From Streptomyces prunicolor NBRC 13075 (GTDB lineage Bacteria > Actinomycetota > Actinomycetes > Streptomycetales > Streptomycetaceae): 64,000 nucleotides of DNA. Positions 35,107 to 43,301 of the stretch are shown one piece after another. Each line of letters opens with the position of its first letter. The first letter of the stretch is position 1. The stretch is from positions 124,001 to 188,000 of the forward strand of contig NZ_BARF01000050.1 of NCBI RefSeq assembly GCF_000367365.1, given 5' to 3'. A program made the position numbers and the translations under genes. The notes under the pieces were generated by a model that did not search any database, was not told where the DNA came from, and was given only the letters and a program-made list of their open reading frames with translations.

Positions 35107-36302
35107 TCAGCACCCTCGCCGTCGAGAACTACCGCTCCCTGCGCCGCCTGATCGTCCCGCTGACGCGACTGAACGTGATCACGGGGGCGAACGGCACGGG
35201 CAAGTCGAGCCTCTACCGCTCGCTGCGCCTGCTCGCCGCGTCCGCGCGCGGGGGCGCCGTCGCCGCGCTCGCGCAGGAGGGCGGACTGCCGTCGGTGCTG
35301 TGGGCGGGCCCGGAGAAGATCAGCCGCGCGGTGCGCGAGGGCACGCATCCCGTGCAGGGCACGGTCCGCTCGGGCCCGGTCAGTCTGCAACTGGGCTTCG
35401 CGGGCGACGAGTTCGGGTACGCGGTCGACTTCGGGCATCCCAGCCCCGCCCCCGGTGCGGGCAGCGCCCCCTCCATGTTCAACCTCGACCCGGAGATCAA
35501 ACGCGAGTCCATCTGGAGCGGCCCCGTCCTGCGCCCGGCCTCCGTCCTCTCCGACCGCGCGGGAGCCGCCGTCAAACTCCGCGGCGCGGGTGGCGGTTGG
35601 TCCCGGGCCCACGGCACCCTGCGCCCGTACGACAGCATGCTCGGCGAACTGGCCGACCCGCAGCACGCCCCCGACGTCCTGGCGGTGCGGGAGTTCATCA
35701 GGTCCTGGCGGTTCTACGACCATGTCCGCACCGACGCGGACGCCCCGGCCCGGGCCGACCGGATCGGCACCCGGACACCCGTGCTCAGCGGTGACGGCTC
35801 CGACCTGGCCGCCGCCCTCCAGACGATCCGGGAGATCGGTGACGCCGAGGCGCTGGACGCCGCCGTGGACGCGGCCTTCCCCGGCAGCCGGGTCCACATC
35901 GCCGACCTCGGCGGACGCTTCCAGCTCGCCCTGCGCCAGCACGGGTTGCTGCGCGTACTCACCGCCACCGAACTGTCGGACGGCACCCTGCGCTATCTCC
36001 TGTGGGCGGCTGCGCTGTTGACACCCCGGCCACCGTCGCTGCTGGTGTTGAACGAGCCGGAGACGAGCCTCCACCCGGATCTGATCCCGCCGCTCGCCGA
36101 TCTGATCCTCACCGCCACCAAGGACACCCAGATCATCGTGGTCACCCACGCCCGACCGCTCGCGGACGCCCTCCAGAAGGGCGCGATACGGCACCGTCTC
36201 GACGTCAACTCCATAGAGCTGGTGAAGGAGTTCGGGCAGACGACGGTGGCAGGTCGCGAGGGCCCGCTCGACGAACCGCTGTGGTACTGGCCCAAGCGCT
36301 GA
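35103..36302 (+). CDS. AAA-family (RecF/OLD-like) ATPase
   Basis: ATPase of 399 aa. It begins MISTLAVENYRSLRRL and carries a Walker A ITGANGTGKSSL within the first 45 residues. Near the C-terminus it has the ABC/SMC-type signature LSDGTLRYL, a Walker B LLVLNEPETSLHPDL and an H-loop VVTHARPL. This is the single-chain ATPase type related to RecF and OLD proteins. The ATG at 35103 overlaps the stop of the membrane protein gene. No nuclease (TOPRIM) domain is present. The pair could be a transporter-like or stress module; its function is not known. Confidence 0.85.
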   Translation: MISTLAVENYRSLRRLIVPLTRLNVITGANGTGKSSLYRSLRLLAASARGGAVAALAQEGGLPSVLWAGPEKISRAVREGTHPVQGTVRSGPVSLQLGFAGDEFGYAVDFGHPSPAPGAGSAPSMFNLDPEIKRESIWSGPVLRPASVLSDRAGAAVKLRGAGGGWSRAHGTLRPYDSMLGELADPQHAPDVLAVREFIRSWRFYDHVRTDADAPARADRIGTRTPVLSGDGSDLAAALQTIREIGDAEALDAAVDAAFPGSRVHIADLGGRFQLALRQHGLLRVLTATELSDGTLRYLLWAAALLTPRPPSLLVLNEPETSLHPDLIPPLADLILTATKDTQIIVVTHARPLADALQKGAIRHRLDVNSIELVKEFGQTTVAGREGPLDEPLWYWPKR

Positions 36303-36327
36303 GCCAACCCCCGGTCCGTAGGCGAAA

Positions 36328-36357
36328 GTCCCGCCCCCTCGCGCGCGGGGGCGGGAC
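36328..36357. terminator. Bidirectional stem-loop terminator
   Basis: GTCCCGCCCCC (36328-36338) pairs perfectly with GGGGGCGGGAC (36347-36357) around an 8-nt loop. It lies between the converging ATPase and protease genes and can serve both strands. Confidence 0.8.
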
Positions 36358-36393
36358 CTCACCGTCGTACTACAACCGTCGTACTACCGCTGC

Positions 36394-37476
36394 TCAGCCG
36401 ATCTGCGCGCCGAACGTCGACAGCGCCTCGGTGACCGGCTGGAAGAAGGTCTCGCCGCCCGAGGTGCAGTCGCCGCTGCCGCCGGAGGTGAGGCCGATCG
36501 CCGCGTCGCCGTCGAACAGCGAGCCGCCGCTGTCACCGGGCTCGGCGCAGACGTCGGTCTGGATGAGGCCGTTGACGATGTCGCCGTTGCCGTAGTTCAC
36601 GGTGGCGTCCAGGCCGGTGACCGTGCCGGTGTGGACCTGGGTCGTCGAGCCACTCCGGGTCACCTTCTCGCCGACCGTCGCGGCGGCGGCGTGGGTGATG
36701 GCCTGCGAGGAGCCGTTGTAGAGGTCGACCGCGCTCGGGTGGGCGACATCCGAGGTGTACTTGACCAGGCCGAAGTCGTTGTCCGGGAAGCTGGACTGCT
36801 CGTTCGTGCCGATCTCGTTGCCGCTGGAGTCGGACCAGGTGGAGATGGCCTCGGTGCAGTGCCCGGCGGTGATGAAGTACGGCGCGCCGCCCTTGACCAC
36901 GTTGAAGCCGAGCGAACACCGCCCGCCCGAGCCGGAGATGGCGTCACCGCCCGCGATGAAGGGCTTGAACTCCCCCTTGGTGCGCTGGAGTTCGGCCTTG
37001 CCGCCGAGCCCGTCGACGACCTTGCTGAGCTTGGTCCACTCGGCGTCGGAGACCGTGCGGTCCGCAGTGACGACGACCTTGTTGGTGGTGGGGTCGGTCG
37101 CCCACGAGGTGCCGGGGATCGTCGCGTCCTGCTTGAGGGTCGTCCGGGCGCTCGTCAGCTCGGCGAGGGAGTTCTCGACGATTCTCGCCTTGGCGCCGGC
37201 CGCCTCGACGGTGTCGGCCGCGTTCTCGTCGAGCACGTTGACCACGAGGCTCTTGGTCTTCGCGTCGTAGAACGTGCCGGCCGCGTCGGTGCCGAGGCTC
37301 TCGCCGATCGTCGAGGCGAGCTTTCCGGCCGCGAGGGCCGAGAGGGTGTGGGGTGCGGCCGCCGGCGTGGTCTCGCTGGCGTTCGCACTCTGCAAGGTGA
37401 CTCCCGCGACGACCAGTGCGGCTATGCCCGCGCCTGCCACGGCCACCCGTCGCCTGGGTATGCGTCGGTGCTTCAA
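36394..37476 (-). CDS. Secreted S1 serine protease with prodomain (streptogrisin-like)
   Basis: Extracellular chymotrypsin-fold protease precursor of 360 aa. The signal peptide is about residues 1-33 (RRRVAVAGAGIAALVVAG). A propeptide of alpha-lytic type extends to about residue 165, and the mature enzyme starts near AGGDAISGSGGRCSLGFN. The catalytic triad is His in TAGHCTEA, Asp in DNDFGLVKY and Ser in PGDSGGSL. The start is TTG 37476, because AGGAGG lies 7 nt upstream; an ATG at 37551 lacks an SD. It shares the layout of the protease at 38808-39704. The substrate is probably extracellular protein. Confidence 0.92.
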   Translation of the reverse strand: MKHRRIPRRRVAVAGAGIAALVVAGVTLQSANASETTPAAAPHTLSALAAGKLASTIGESLGTDAAGTFYDAKTKSLVVNVLDENAADTVEAAGAKARIVENSLAELTSARTTLKQDATIPGTSWATDPTTNKVVVTADRTVSDAEWTKLSKVVDGLGGKAELQRTKGEFKPFIAGGDAISGSGGRCSLGFNVVKGGAPYFITAGHCTEAISTWSDSSGNEIGTNEQSSFPDNDFGLVKYTSDVAHPSAVDLYNGSSQAITHAAAATVGEKVTRSGSTTQVHTGTVTGLDATVNYGNGDIVNGLIQTDVCAEPGDSGGSLFDGDAAIGLTSGGSGDCTSGGETFFQPVTEALSTFGAQIG

Positions 37477-37706
37477 CTCGTGTCCTCCTGTGGGGGGTCG
37501 GCCCGCCAGGTTATGGGGACCCGACCGGCCGAAAGGTAGGTTGACGAGCACCTACTCTTCCTAATCTCACAGGGAGCGCACAAGGTCGACTTCAGGTCGT
37601 GCGGGGAACGCGGTTGCACGCCCCCTCGACTTGAATGTTCACGGTCATCCCAGGCCGTTCGCACTGCAAACACTGGGTGCGAGCGCCGCTCATCAGCCGG
37701 TGAGGT

Positions 37707-38675
37707 CTAGTCCTGTCTTGAAATCGCCCCATCGGAGTCCGGATCCGACTGAGGCTCGGCGGGCGGAAGTTGCTCCTGCACCGGTTGCGGCGCCACAGCG
37801 GCAACCGGCGCCGCGGGAGCAACGGACGCTGCGGGCACGGCAGGTGCGGGCGCGGCAGGTGCGGGCGCGACAGGTGCGGCCGGAGCCGGGGCCGCGCGTT
37901 CCAGGAAGCGCAGCAGCTCGACCGGGAAGGGCAGGACGAGCGTCGAGTTCTTCTCGGCCGCGACCGCCACCACCGTTTGCAGCAGCCGGAGTTGGAGTGC
38001 GGCGGGCTGCTCCGACATCTGCTCGGCGGCCTCGGCGAGTTTCTTGGAGGCCTGCAACTCGGCGTCCGCGTTGATGATCCGGGCCCGGCGTTCACGGTCG
38101 GCCTCGGCCTGCCGGGCCATCGAGCGCTTCATCGTCTCCGGCAGTGACACGTCCTTGATCTCGACCCGGTCGATCTGCACGCCCCAGCCGATGGACGGGC
38201 TGTCGATCATCAACTCCAGTCCCTGGTTGAGCTTTTCGCGGTTGGAGAGCAGATCGTCGAGGTCGCTCTTGCCGATGATGGACCGCAGCGAGGTCTGCGC
38301 CATCTGCGAGACGGCGAACCGGTAGTCCTCGACCTGCACCAACGCGTCCGCCGCGTCGACGACCTTGAAATAGACGACCGCGTCGACGCGCACGGTCACG
38401 TTGTCGCGGGTGATGCCCTCCTGCGCGGGCACGGGCATCGTCACGATCTGCATGTTGACCTTGCGGAGCTTGTCCACGAACGGGACGACCATCGTGAAGC
38501 CGGCCCCGCGCACTTCGGGCCGCAGCCTGCCGAGCCGGAACACCACACCCCGCTCGTACTGTTTGACGACCCGCGCCGCCGCCATCGTGTACACCACTCC
38601 GACGGACGCGAGCGTCACTCCCGCCGCCACCAGCTCCTCGACCATCACGGCCCCCCAGGGTCCGACGTGGTGCAT
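37707..38675 (-). CDS. SPFH/Band 7 protein (slipin/stomatin-like)
   Basis: Membrane-associated scaffold of about 322 aa. An N-terminal hydrophobic segment (VAAGVTLASVGVVYTMAAAR) precedes the slipin core with ERGVVFRLGRL, FVDKLRKVNMQ, YFKVVDAADALV and SLRSIIGKSDLDDLLSNR. The C-terminal part is a repetitive Ala/Pro tail (from about residue 255) with units such as PAAPVAPAPAAPAP. It probably organises membrane microdomains. ATG 38675 follows GAGAAGG; ATG 38645 (MVEELVAAG) follows a G-run and is also possible. The gene lies between two S1 proteases, with terminators on each side. Confidence 0.87.
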   Translation of the reverse strand: MHHVGPWGAVMVEELVAAGVTLASVGVVYTMAAARVVKQYERGVVFRLGRLRPEVRGAGFTMVVPFVDKLRKVNMQIVTMPVPAQEGITRDNVTVRVDAVVYFKVVDAADALVQVEDYRFAVSQMAQTSLRSIIGKSDLDDLLSNREKLNQGLELMIDSPSIGWGVQIDRVEIKDVSLPETMKRSMARQAEADRERRARIINADAELQASKKLAEAAEQMSEQPAALQLRLLQTVVAVAAEKNSTLVLPFPVELLRFLERAAPAPAAPVAPAPAAPAPAVPAASVAPAAPVAAVAPQPVQEQLPPAEPQSDPDSDGAISRQD

Positions 38676-38727
38676 CAGGTGCCTTCTCCGATACCCACGA
38701 CGGTAACTCCGTGTGCCGCACAAGAGC

Positions 38728-38760
38728 GAGCCCCCGCACGCCAGTTGCGTACGGGGACTC
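38728..38760. terminator. Stem-loop upstream of the slipin gene and downstream of neighbours
   Basis: GAGCCCCCGCACGC (38728-38741) pairs with GCGTACGGGGACTC (38747-38760) at 12 of 14 positions around a 5-nt loop. It follows the leftward sprB-like protease gene, which it can terminate before the slipin gene. Confidence 0.65.
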
Positions 38761-38807
38761 GCTTCGCCGCCGGCTGCAGTCCGGAGCGGAAGTGATTCAG
38801 GCGGGCG

Positions 38808-39704
38808 TCAGCCGACGCTCACGCCGTAGTAGCTCAGCGCCTCGGTGACCGGCTGGAAGAAGGTCGTGCCGCCGGAGGTGCAGTTGCCGCTGCCGCCCGA
38901 GGTCAGACCGTAGGCCACGGTGCCGGAGTACAGGGGCCCGCCACTGTCGCCGCCCTCGGCGCAGACGGTGGTCTGGATCATCTGGTACACCACGTCGCCG
39001 CTGCCGTAGTTGACGGTGGCGTTCAGTGCCGTGACCCGGCCGCTGTGCGTGCCGGTGGTGGAGCCACGACGGTAGACGGTCGTGCCCACGCTCGGCGTGG
39101 CCGCGCTGGAGATGGTCTGGGTGCCGACCGAGCTCGGGTGCGCGGCCGAGCCGGTGTAGCGCACCAGCGCGAAGTCGTTGGTCGGGAAGCTGTAGCCGAC
39201 GTTGGTGCCCAGCACCGTGCTCTGCCCGGAGTTGGAGTACCAGGTGGAGGCGACCTCACCGCAGTGGCCGGCGGTCAGGAAGTAGTACGTGCTCCCGCTG
39301 TGCACGTTGAAGCCGAGCGAGCAGCGGTAGCCGCCGCCGTAGATGGCGTCGCCACCGGTGATCAGCCGCTTGAACTGACCCGCCGTGTGCTTGATGGTGA
39401 GCGCGCCGGCGGAACTGCCCGCCTGCGACTTGATCTTCGCGATCTCGGCCTGGGAGACCGTGCTGTCGACGGTGACGACGACACGGTTCGTCTTGCTGTC
39501 GACCGCCCAGGCGGTGCCCGGGACATCGGCCTTGAGCACGGACGAGTTGGCCGCGGAGAGCTGCGTCGCGCTGAACGTCTGCGCATCGCTGGCGCTCGCG
39601 GTGGGGACGGCGAACGCGGCAGCGGCGGCGAATCCGGTGGCCACGGCGATCAGCCTGGTCCGTCTCGCGATTCCGCTGCGGGGGGTGGTGCGCTTGATCC
39701 TCAC
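38808..39704 (-). CDS. Streptogrisin B-like secreted serine protease
   Basis: S1E-family protease precursor of 298 aa, close to the known length of streptogrisin B precursor. A twin-Arg-like signal peptide (RRTRLIAVATGFAAAAAF) is followed by a short propeptide and a mature domain starting near TGGDAIYGGGYRCSLGFNV. The triad is His (TAGHCGEV), Asp (TNDFALVRY) and Ser (GGDSGGPLY). The start is GTG 39704 with AGGAGGG 8 nt upstream. It is an extracellular nutritional or mycelial protease. It probably arose from the same ancestor as the protease at 36394-37476. Confidence 0.93.
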   Translation of the reverse strand: MRIKRTTPRSGIARRTRLIAVATGFAAAAAFAVPTASASDAQTFSATQLSAANSSVLKADVPGTAWAVDSKTNRVVVTVDSTVSQAEIAKIKSQAGSSAGALTIKHTAGQFKRLITGGDAIYGGGYRCSLGFNVHSGSTYYFLTAGHCGEVASTWYSNSGQSTVLGTNVGYSFPTNDFALVRYTGSAAHPSSVGTQTISSAATPSVGTTVYRRGSTTGTHSGRVTALNATVNYGSGDVVYQMIQTTVCAEGGDSGGPLYSGTVAYGLTSGGSGNCTSGGTTFFQPVTEALSYYGVSVG

Positions 39705-39945
39705 GTTTCGTTCCCTCCTAGGGGAATTCGGGGGCCCGCGTGGGGTCGGGGCCCGTGAGGCGCAGTCAGGGTCGGCCGTCCGGTTTTCGAACACGCCGTG
39801 CTCCTGACAAGCGCTGTGGGGGAGTATTCGGCCGCCCGCCCGATGGGCGCAAGGGCGCCTTTCGGCCGTACGACCTTCAACTGGCCCACGATCTACGCGA
39901 GTTGATCACCCGGACGCGGTGGGCCGAAACCCGGCCCGCCGCAGG

Positions 39946-40758
39946 TCAGCGCCCCACCTGCCGAAGGATGCGCTCCCCCGCCTCGATCGCGAGGCCCAGC
40001 GTATTCCCGGGCGGCGGGAAAGGGCAGATGAAATGTTCGGCGAACGCGCACGGCGGGAGCACGGACCGGTTGAAGTCGACCGTCGTGCGCCCCTCGTCAT
40101 CGGGCGCCGCCGGGTACAGGAACCGGAACCGGTAACTGCCGTCCCCACTCGTGGAGTCGGCGAACACCGCCCACAACTTCCCGTCGGCCTGCACCGCCAC
40201 CTGCAAGGTCACCTCCAACCCGTCGAGCCGGAAGGCGAGTTCACCCGCGAGCCCGAGCCCGCGTTCGACACCGTCCGCCGCGTCGACCCGCACGGTGCGC
40301 CGTGTGTCGTACGGCGTGAAGCGCCCCGGCACCGACCAGCGCGGCCGGTACGGCGTGACCTCGACACCCCGGAACGCGCGGTGCGCCGCCGAGCCGGGGT
40401 CGTAGTCGCGCACGCACCAGGCACCCTCACGGATCAGGACGGTCAGTCGGCGCTCGCCGAGGCCGACGCGGGCCGTGCTCACCGGGCCGGTGTCCACGCC
40501 GAGGCGGACCGAGCCGGTGAAGGGTTCCCCGTCGAGGGTCAGTCCGTCGGCCGCCGTCGCGGTGAGGACCACCAGACCGGCATCGGCATCGACGTCACCG
40601 TCGAGGACCCATACACCGGGGATGCCCGGAAGGTGACCGTCCGGATGGTCCTCCAGCCAGTGCGTGCCGGTGAGGGCTAGGGGCCCGTAGGGGGCCGACA
40701 CGGTCTCCATCCGCCGCTCGTGCCACTGCTGCCACTCGTCGGCCGCGTCCGAGGTCAT
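39946..40758 (-). CDS. DUF1684 family protein
   Basis: Protein of 270 aa matching the DUF1684 pattern as I know it, including WLEDHPDGHLPGIPGVWVLD, the RPRWSVPGRFTPY segment and the C-terminal core YPAAPDDEGRTTVDFNRSVLPPCAF (in part). The family is structurally beta-rich and of unknown function. It starts 44 bp after the LLM monooxygenase stop and is probably the last gene of that leftward cluster, though the family also occurs elsewhere. No signal peptide is seen, so it is probably cytoplasmic. Confidence 0.85.
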   Translation of the reverse strand: MTSDAADEWQQWHERRMETVSAPYGPLALTGTHWLEDHPDGHLPGIPGVWVLDGDVDADAGLVVLTATAADGLTLDGEPFTGSVRLGVDTGPVSTARVGLGERRLTVLIREGAWCVRDYDPGSAAHRAFRGVEVTPYRPRWSVPGRFTPYDTRRTVRVDAADGVERGLGLAGELAFRLDGLEVTLQVAVQADGKLWAVFADSTSGDGSYRFRFLYPAAPDDEGRTTVDFNRSVLPPCAFAEHFICPFPPPGNTLGLAIEAGERILRQVGR

Positions 40759-40802
40759 GCCGTCAGCTCCATCGTCGTGCGCTCAGCCCTGTCGTCGTAC
40801 GG

Positions 40803-42113
40803 TCACCCCTCCCCCGCCGGGTCGGGGAGCCCGAGATGTGAGCGCAGGGTGGTACCCCGGTATTCCGTGCGGAACGCGCCGCGTTCCTGGAGCAGCGGCA
40901 CCACCCGGTCCACGAACTCGTCGAGGCCGCCCGGGGTGAGATGCGGGACGAGGATGAAGCCGTCGGCGGCGTCCTGGCGTACGAAGGTCTCCAGCTCGGC
41001 GGCGACCGCCTCCGGGGTACCGATGAAGGACTGCCGGCCGCTCGCCTCGATCACGGTCTGCCGGATGGACAGCCCCTTCTCGCGGGACAGCGCCCGCCAT
41101 TTCTCGGCCATCGCGACGGTGTCGCCGCGCCGGGTCCGCCCCTGGGTGAGCGACGCGTTCGGCACCGGGTCGAAGTCGGGGAACGGGCCGTCGGGGTCGT
41201 AGGAGGAGAGGTCCGTGCCCCAGATCTGTTCCAGGGCGAGGATCGCGTTCTGCGGGGAGACCTGCTGCCGCCGGATCTCGGCGGCCCGCTCCTGCGCCTC
41301 GGCCGCCGTGTCACCGAGGACGACGCTGACGCCGGGCATGATCTTGAGATCGTCCACGCTACGGCCGTACTTGGCGAGGCGTCCCTTCACGTCGGCGTAG
41401 AAGGCGCGGCCGTCCTCCAACGTGCCGTGTCTGGTGAAGATGACGTCGGCGGTCCGCGCCGCGAACTCCCGCCCCTCCCCCGAGTCCCCGGCCTGGATGA
41501 CGACCGGGTGCCCCTGCGGTGAGCGCGGCACGGTGAACTCGCCCGCGATGTCGAAGTGTTGGCCTCGGTGGGCGAAGGGGCGGGAGAGTCCGTCGGAGGT
41601 CCAGGAGTCCCACAACTCCCTTGCTACGGCGACGAATTCGGCCGCCCGCGCGTAGCGGTCCGCACGATCCAGGTATCCCCCGCGCCGGAAGTTCTCGCCG
41701 GTGAAGGCGTCGGAGGAGGTCACCACGTTCCAGGCGGCCCGGCCGCCGCTGAGGTGGTCCAACGTGGCGAGTCTGCGGGCGAGTTCGTAGGGCTCGTTGA
41801 AGGTCGCGTTGACCGTGGCGGCCAGCCCGATGCGTGAGGTGACGGCGGCGAGCGCGTTGAGGACGGTGAGGGCCTCCGGGCGTCCGACGACGTCCAAGTC
41901 GTGGATACGGCCCTTGTGTTCGCGCAGTCGCAGCCCCTCGGCGAGGAAGAAGAAGTCGAAGAGGCCGCGTTCGGCGGTGCGGGCGAGATGCTCGAAGGAG
42001 GAGAAGCCGATCTGGGACTTCGACCGCGGATCGGCCCACACGGTGGTGCTGTTGACGCCGGGGAAGTGCGCGGCCAGGTGGATCCGCTTGCGAGAAGGCC
42101 TCGGTACGGTCAT
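40803..42113 (-). CDS. FMN-dependent monooxygenase, LLM class (NtaA/SnaA/DszA-like)
   Basis: Luciferase-like monooxygenase of 436 aa. It has the NtaA-family opening KRIHLAAHFPGVNSTTVW, the FFLAEGLRL segment, the ATLDHLSGGRAAWNVVTS motif with the Asp/His region, and the end motif LRSHLGLP. Relatives cleave C-S or C-N bonds of organosulfur or chelator compounds with FMNH2 and O2. The start is ATG 42113, overlapping the upstream LLM stop as ATGA; a much longer frame runs back through that gene and is rejected. It belongs to the flavoprotein/two-LLM cluster. The substrate is unknown. Confidence 0.88.
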   Translation of the reverse strand: MTVPRPSRKRIHLAAHFPGVNSTTVWADPRSKSQIGFSSFEHLARTAERGLFDFFFLAEGLRLREHKGRIHDLDVVGRPEALTVLNALAAVTSRIGLAATVNATFNEPYELARRLATLDHLSGGRAAWNVVTSSDAFTGENFRRGGYLDRADRYARAAEFVAVARELWDSWTSDGLSRPFAHRGQHFDIAGEFTVPRSPQGHPVVIQAGDSGEGREFAARTADVIFTRHGTLEDGRAFYADVKGRLAKYGRSVDDLKIMPGVSVVLGDTAAEAQERAAEIRRQQVSPQNAILALEQIWGTDLSSYDPDGPFPDFDPVPNASLTQGRTRRGDTVAMAEKWRALSREKGLSIRQTVIEASGRQSFIGTPEAVAAELETFVRQDAADGFILVPHLTPGGLDEFVDRVVPLLQERGAFRTEYRGTTLRSHLGLPDPAGEG

Positions 42114-43186
42114 GACGCTCCCCCTGTCACGGCGTACTGGTTGGCGGGCCGGGCCAGACCCAGGTGCTCTCTGAGCGTGCTGCCCGGGTAGAACGTGCGG
42201 AACAGGCCCCGGTGTTGGAGCAACGCCACCGTGCCGTTGACGAGCCGCTCCAGATCGCGGCGGGGTTCGACGGGGGTGAGGTGGAAGCCGTCGACGGTGC
42301 GGTCGCCGTGCCAGCCGGCGATCAACTCCGCGAGGTCGACCGGACCGCCCCGGTACAACGGGCCGTGCGCGGTCTGCCGGGGGCCGCCCCCGCCGTGACC
42401 CGGCTCGGCCGCGTGCTCGCCGTCGCCGAGGTCGACGACGAGACTCACCAGGACCCGCAGGGTGTCGGGATCCCGGCCGAACTTCTCGGCGAACGCCCGC
42501 AGTTCGGCCCGTACGGCGCCGGCCTGCGCGGAACTCGCCGCGCGGACGAGCGCCACATCGGCGTACCGGGCGGCCGTCCGCCGGGCCTGGCCCTCGGTGG
42601 CGTCGACCACGCGGACCGGATGGCCCTGCGGCGGTCTGGGCACGATCGAGGGGCCCTTGACAGAGAACTCCGAGCCCTCGAAGTCGACGTGATGCAGCTT
42701 TTCGCGGTCGACGAAACGGCCGGTGACGGTGTCCCGTATCTCGGCGTCGTCCTCCCAGCTGTCCCACAACTGGGCGGCCACCTCGGCGACTTCACCGGCT
42801 TCCTGCCACAACGCGTCGGCGGGCGCGGCGTGCCGGCGGCCGAAGAGGCGGGCCTCGCCCTCGGTGGTCGACACATCGAGCCGCCAGCCGGCCCGGCCCC
42901 GGCTGACCCAGTCGAGGGTCGCGACCGCGGCCTGCACATGGAAGGGCTCGGTGTGCGTGACGGTCACCGTGGGCACCAGGCCGATCCGGCTGGTCACCGG
43001 GGCGACCCGGGACAGGACGGCGAGGGCGTCGGGTCCTGGGCGCGCGAAGGTGTCGTCGAGCGTCACGAAGTCGAGGCCGCCGCTCTCGGCGAGCCGCGCC
43101 AACGCGACGTAGGAGTCGGCGTCGTAGGCCGACCGCTGGTCGACGGCGGCGGCCAGATGCAGGCCCCGGCCGTGCGAGGAGGTCAT
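42110..43186 (-). CDS. LLM class flavin-dependent monooxygenase
   Basis: Luciferase-like protein of 358 aa. It reads GLHLAAAVDQRSAYDAD at the N-terminus and VATLDWVSRGRAGWRLDVST at the typical FMN-binding segment, and ends LREHLGLARPANQY. It pairs with the NtaA-like enzyme next to it through an ATGA overlap, and probably handles a related substrate or a second step. The ATG start follows a GGGAGG-like SD. The cluster setting suggests oxidative cleavage of sulfur- or nitrogen-containing compounds; this is inference. Confidence 0.85.
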   Translation of the reverse strand: MTSSHGRGLHLAAAVDQRSAYDADSYVALARLAESGGLDFVTLDDTFARPGPDALAVLSRVAPVTSRIGLVPTVTVTHTEPFHVQAAVATLDWVSRGRAGWRLDVSTTEGEARLFGRRHAAPADALWQEAGEVAEVAAQLWDSWEDDAEIRDTVTGRFVDREKLHHVDFEGSEFSVKGPSIVPRPPQGHPVRVVDATEGQARRTAARYADVALVRAASSAQAGAVRAELRAFAEKFGRDPDTLRVLVSLVVDLGDGEHAAEPGHGGGGPRQTAHGPLYRGGPVDLAELIAGWHGDRTVDGFHLTPVEPRRDLERLVNGTVALLQHRGLFRTFYPGSTLREHLGLARPANQYAVTGGAS

Positions 43187-43248
43187 GGGAGGGAAGCCTT
43201 CCTGTCGTTCGGGAGCGCCTCGGAGAGGGCCAAGTCCTCGATGAGGCC

Positions 43249-43295
43249 CGGGACTTCACAAGCCTGGGACTTCACAAGCTCGGGACTTCACAAGC
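43249..43295. repeat. Three tandem 16-bp repeats between the LLM and flavoprotein genes
   Basis: The unit GGGACTTCACAAGC with small flanks occurs three times (43249-43263, 43264-43279, 43280-43295). It fills most of the 115-bp gap between the LLM and the flavoprotein gene. A regulatory role or simple replication slippage are both possible. Confidence 0.75.
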
Positions 43296-43301
43296 TCGGG
43301 G

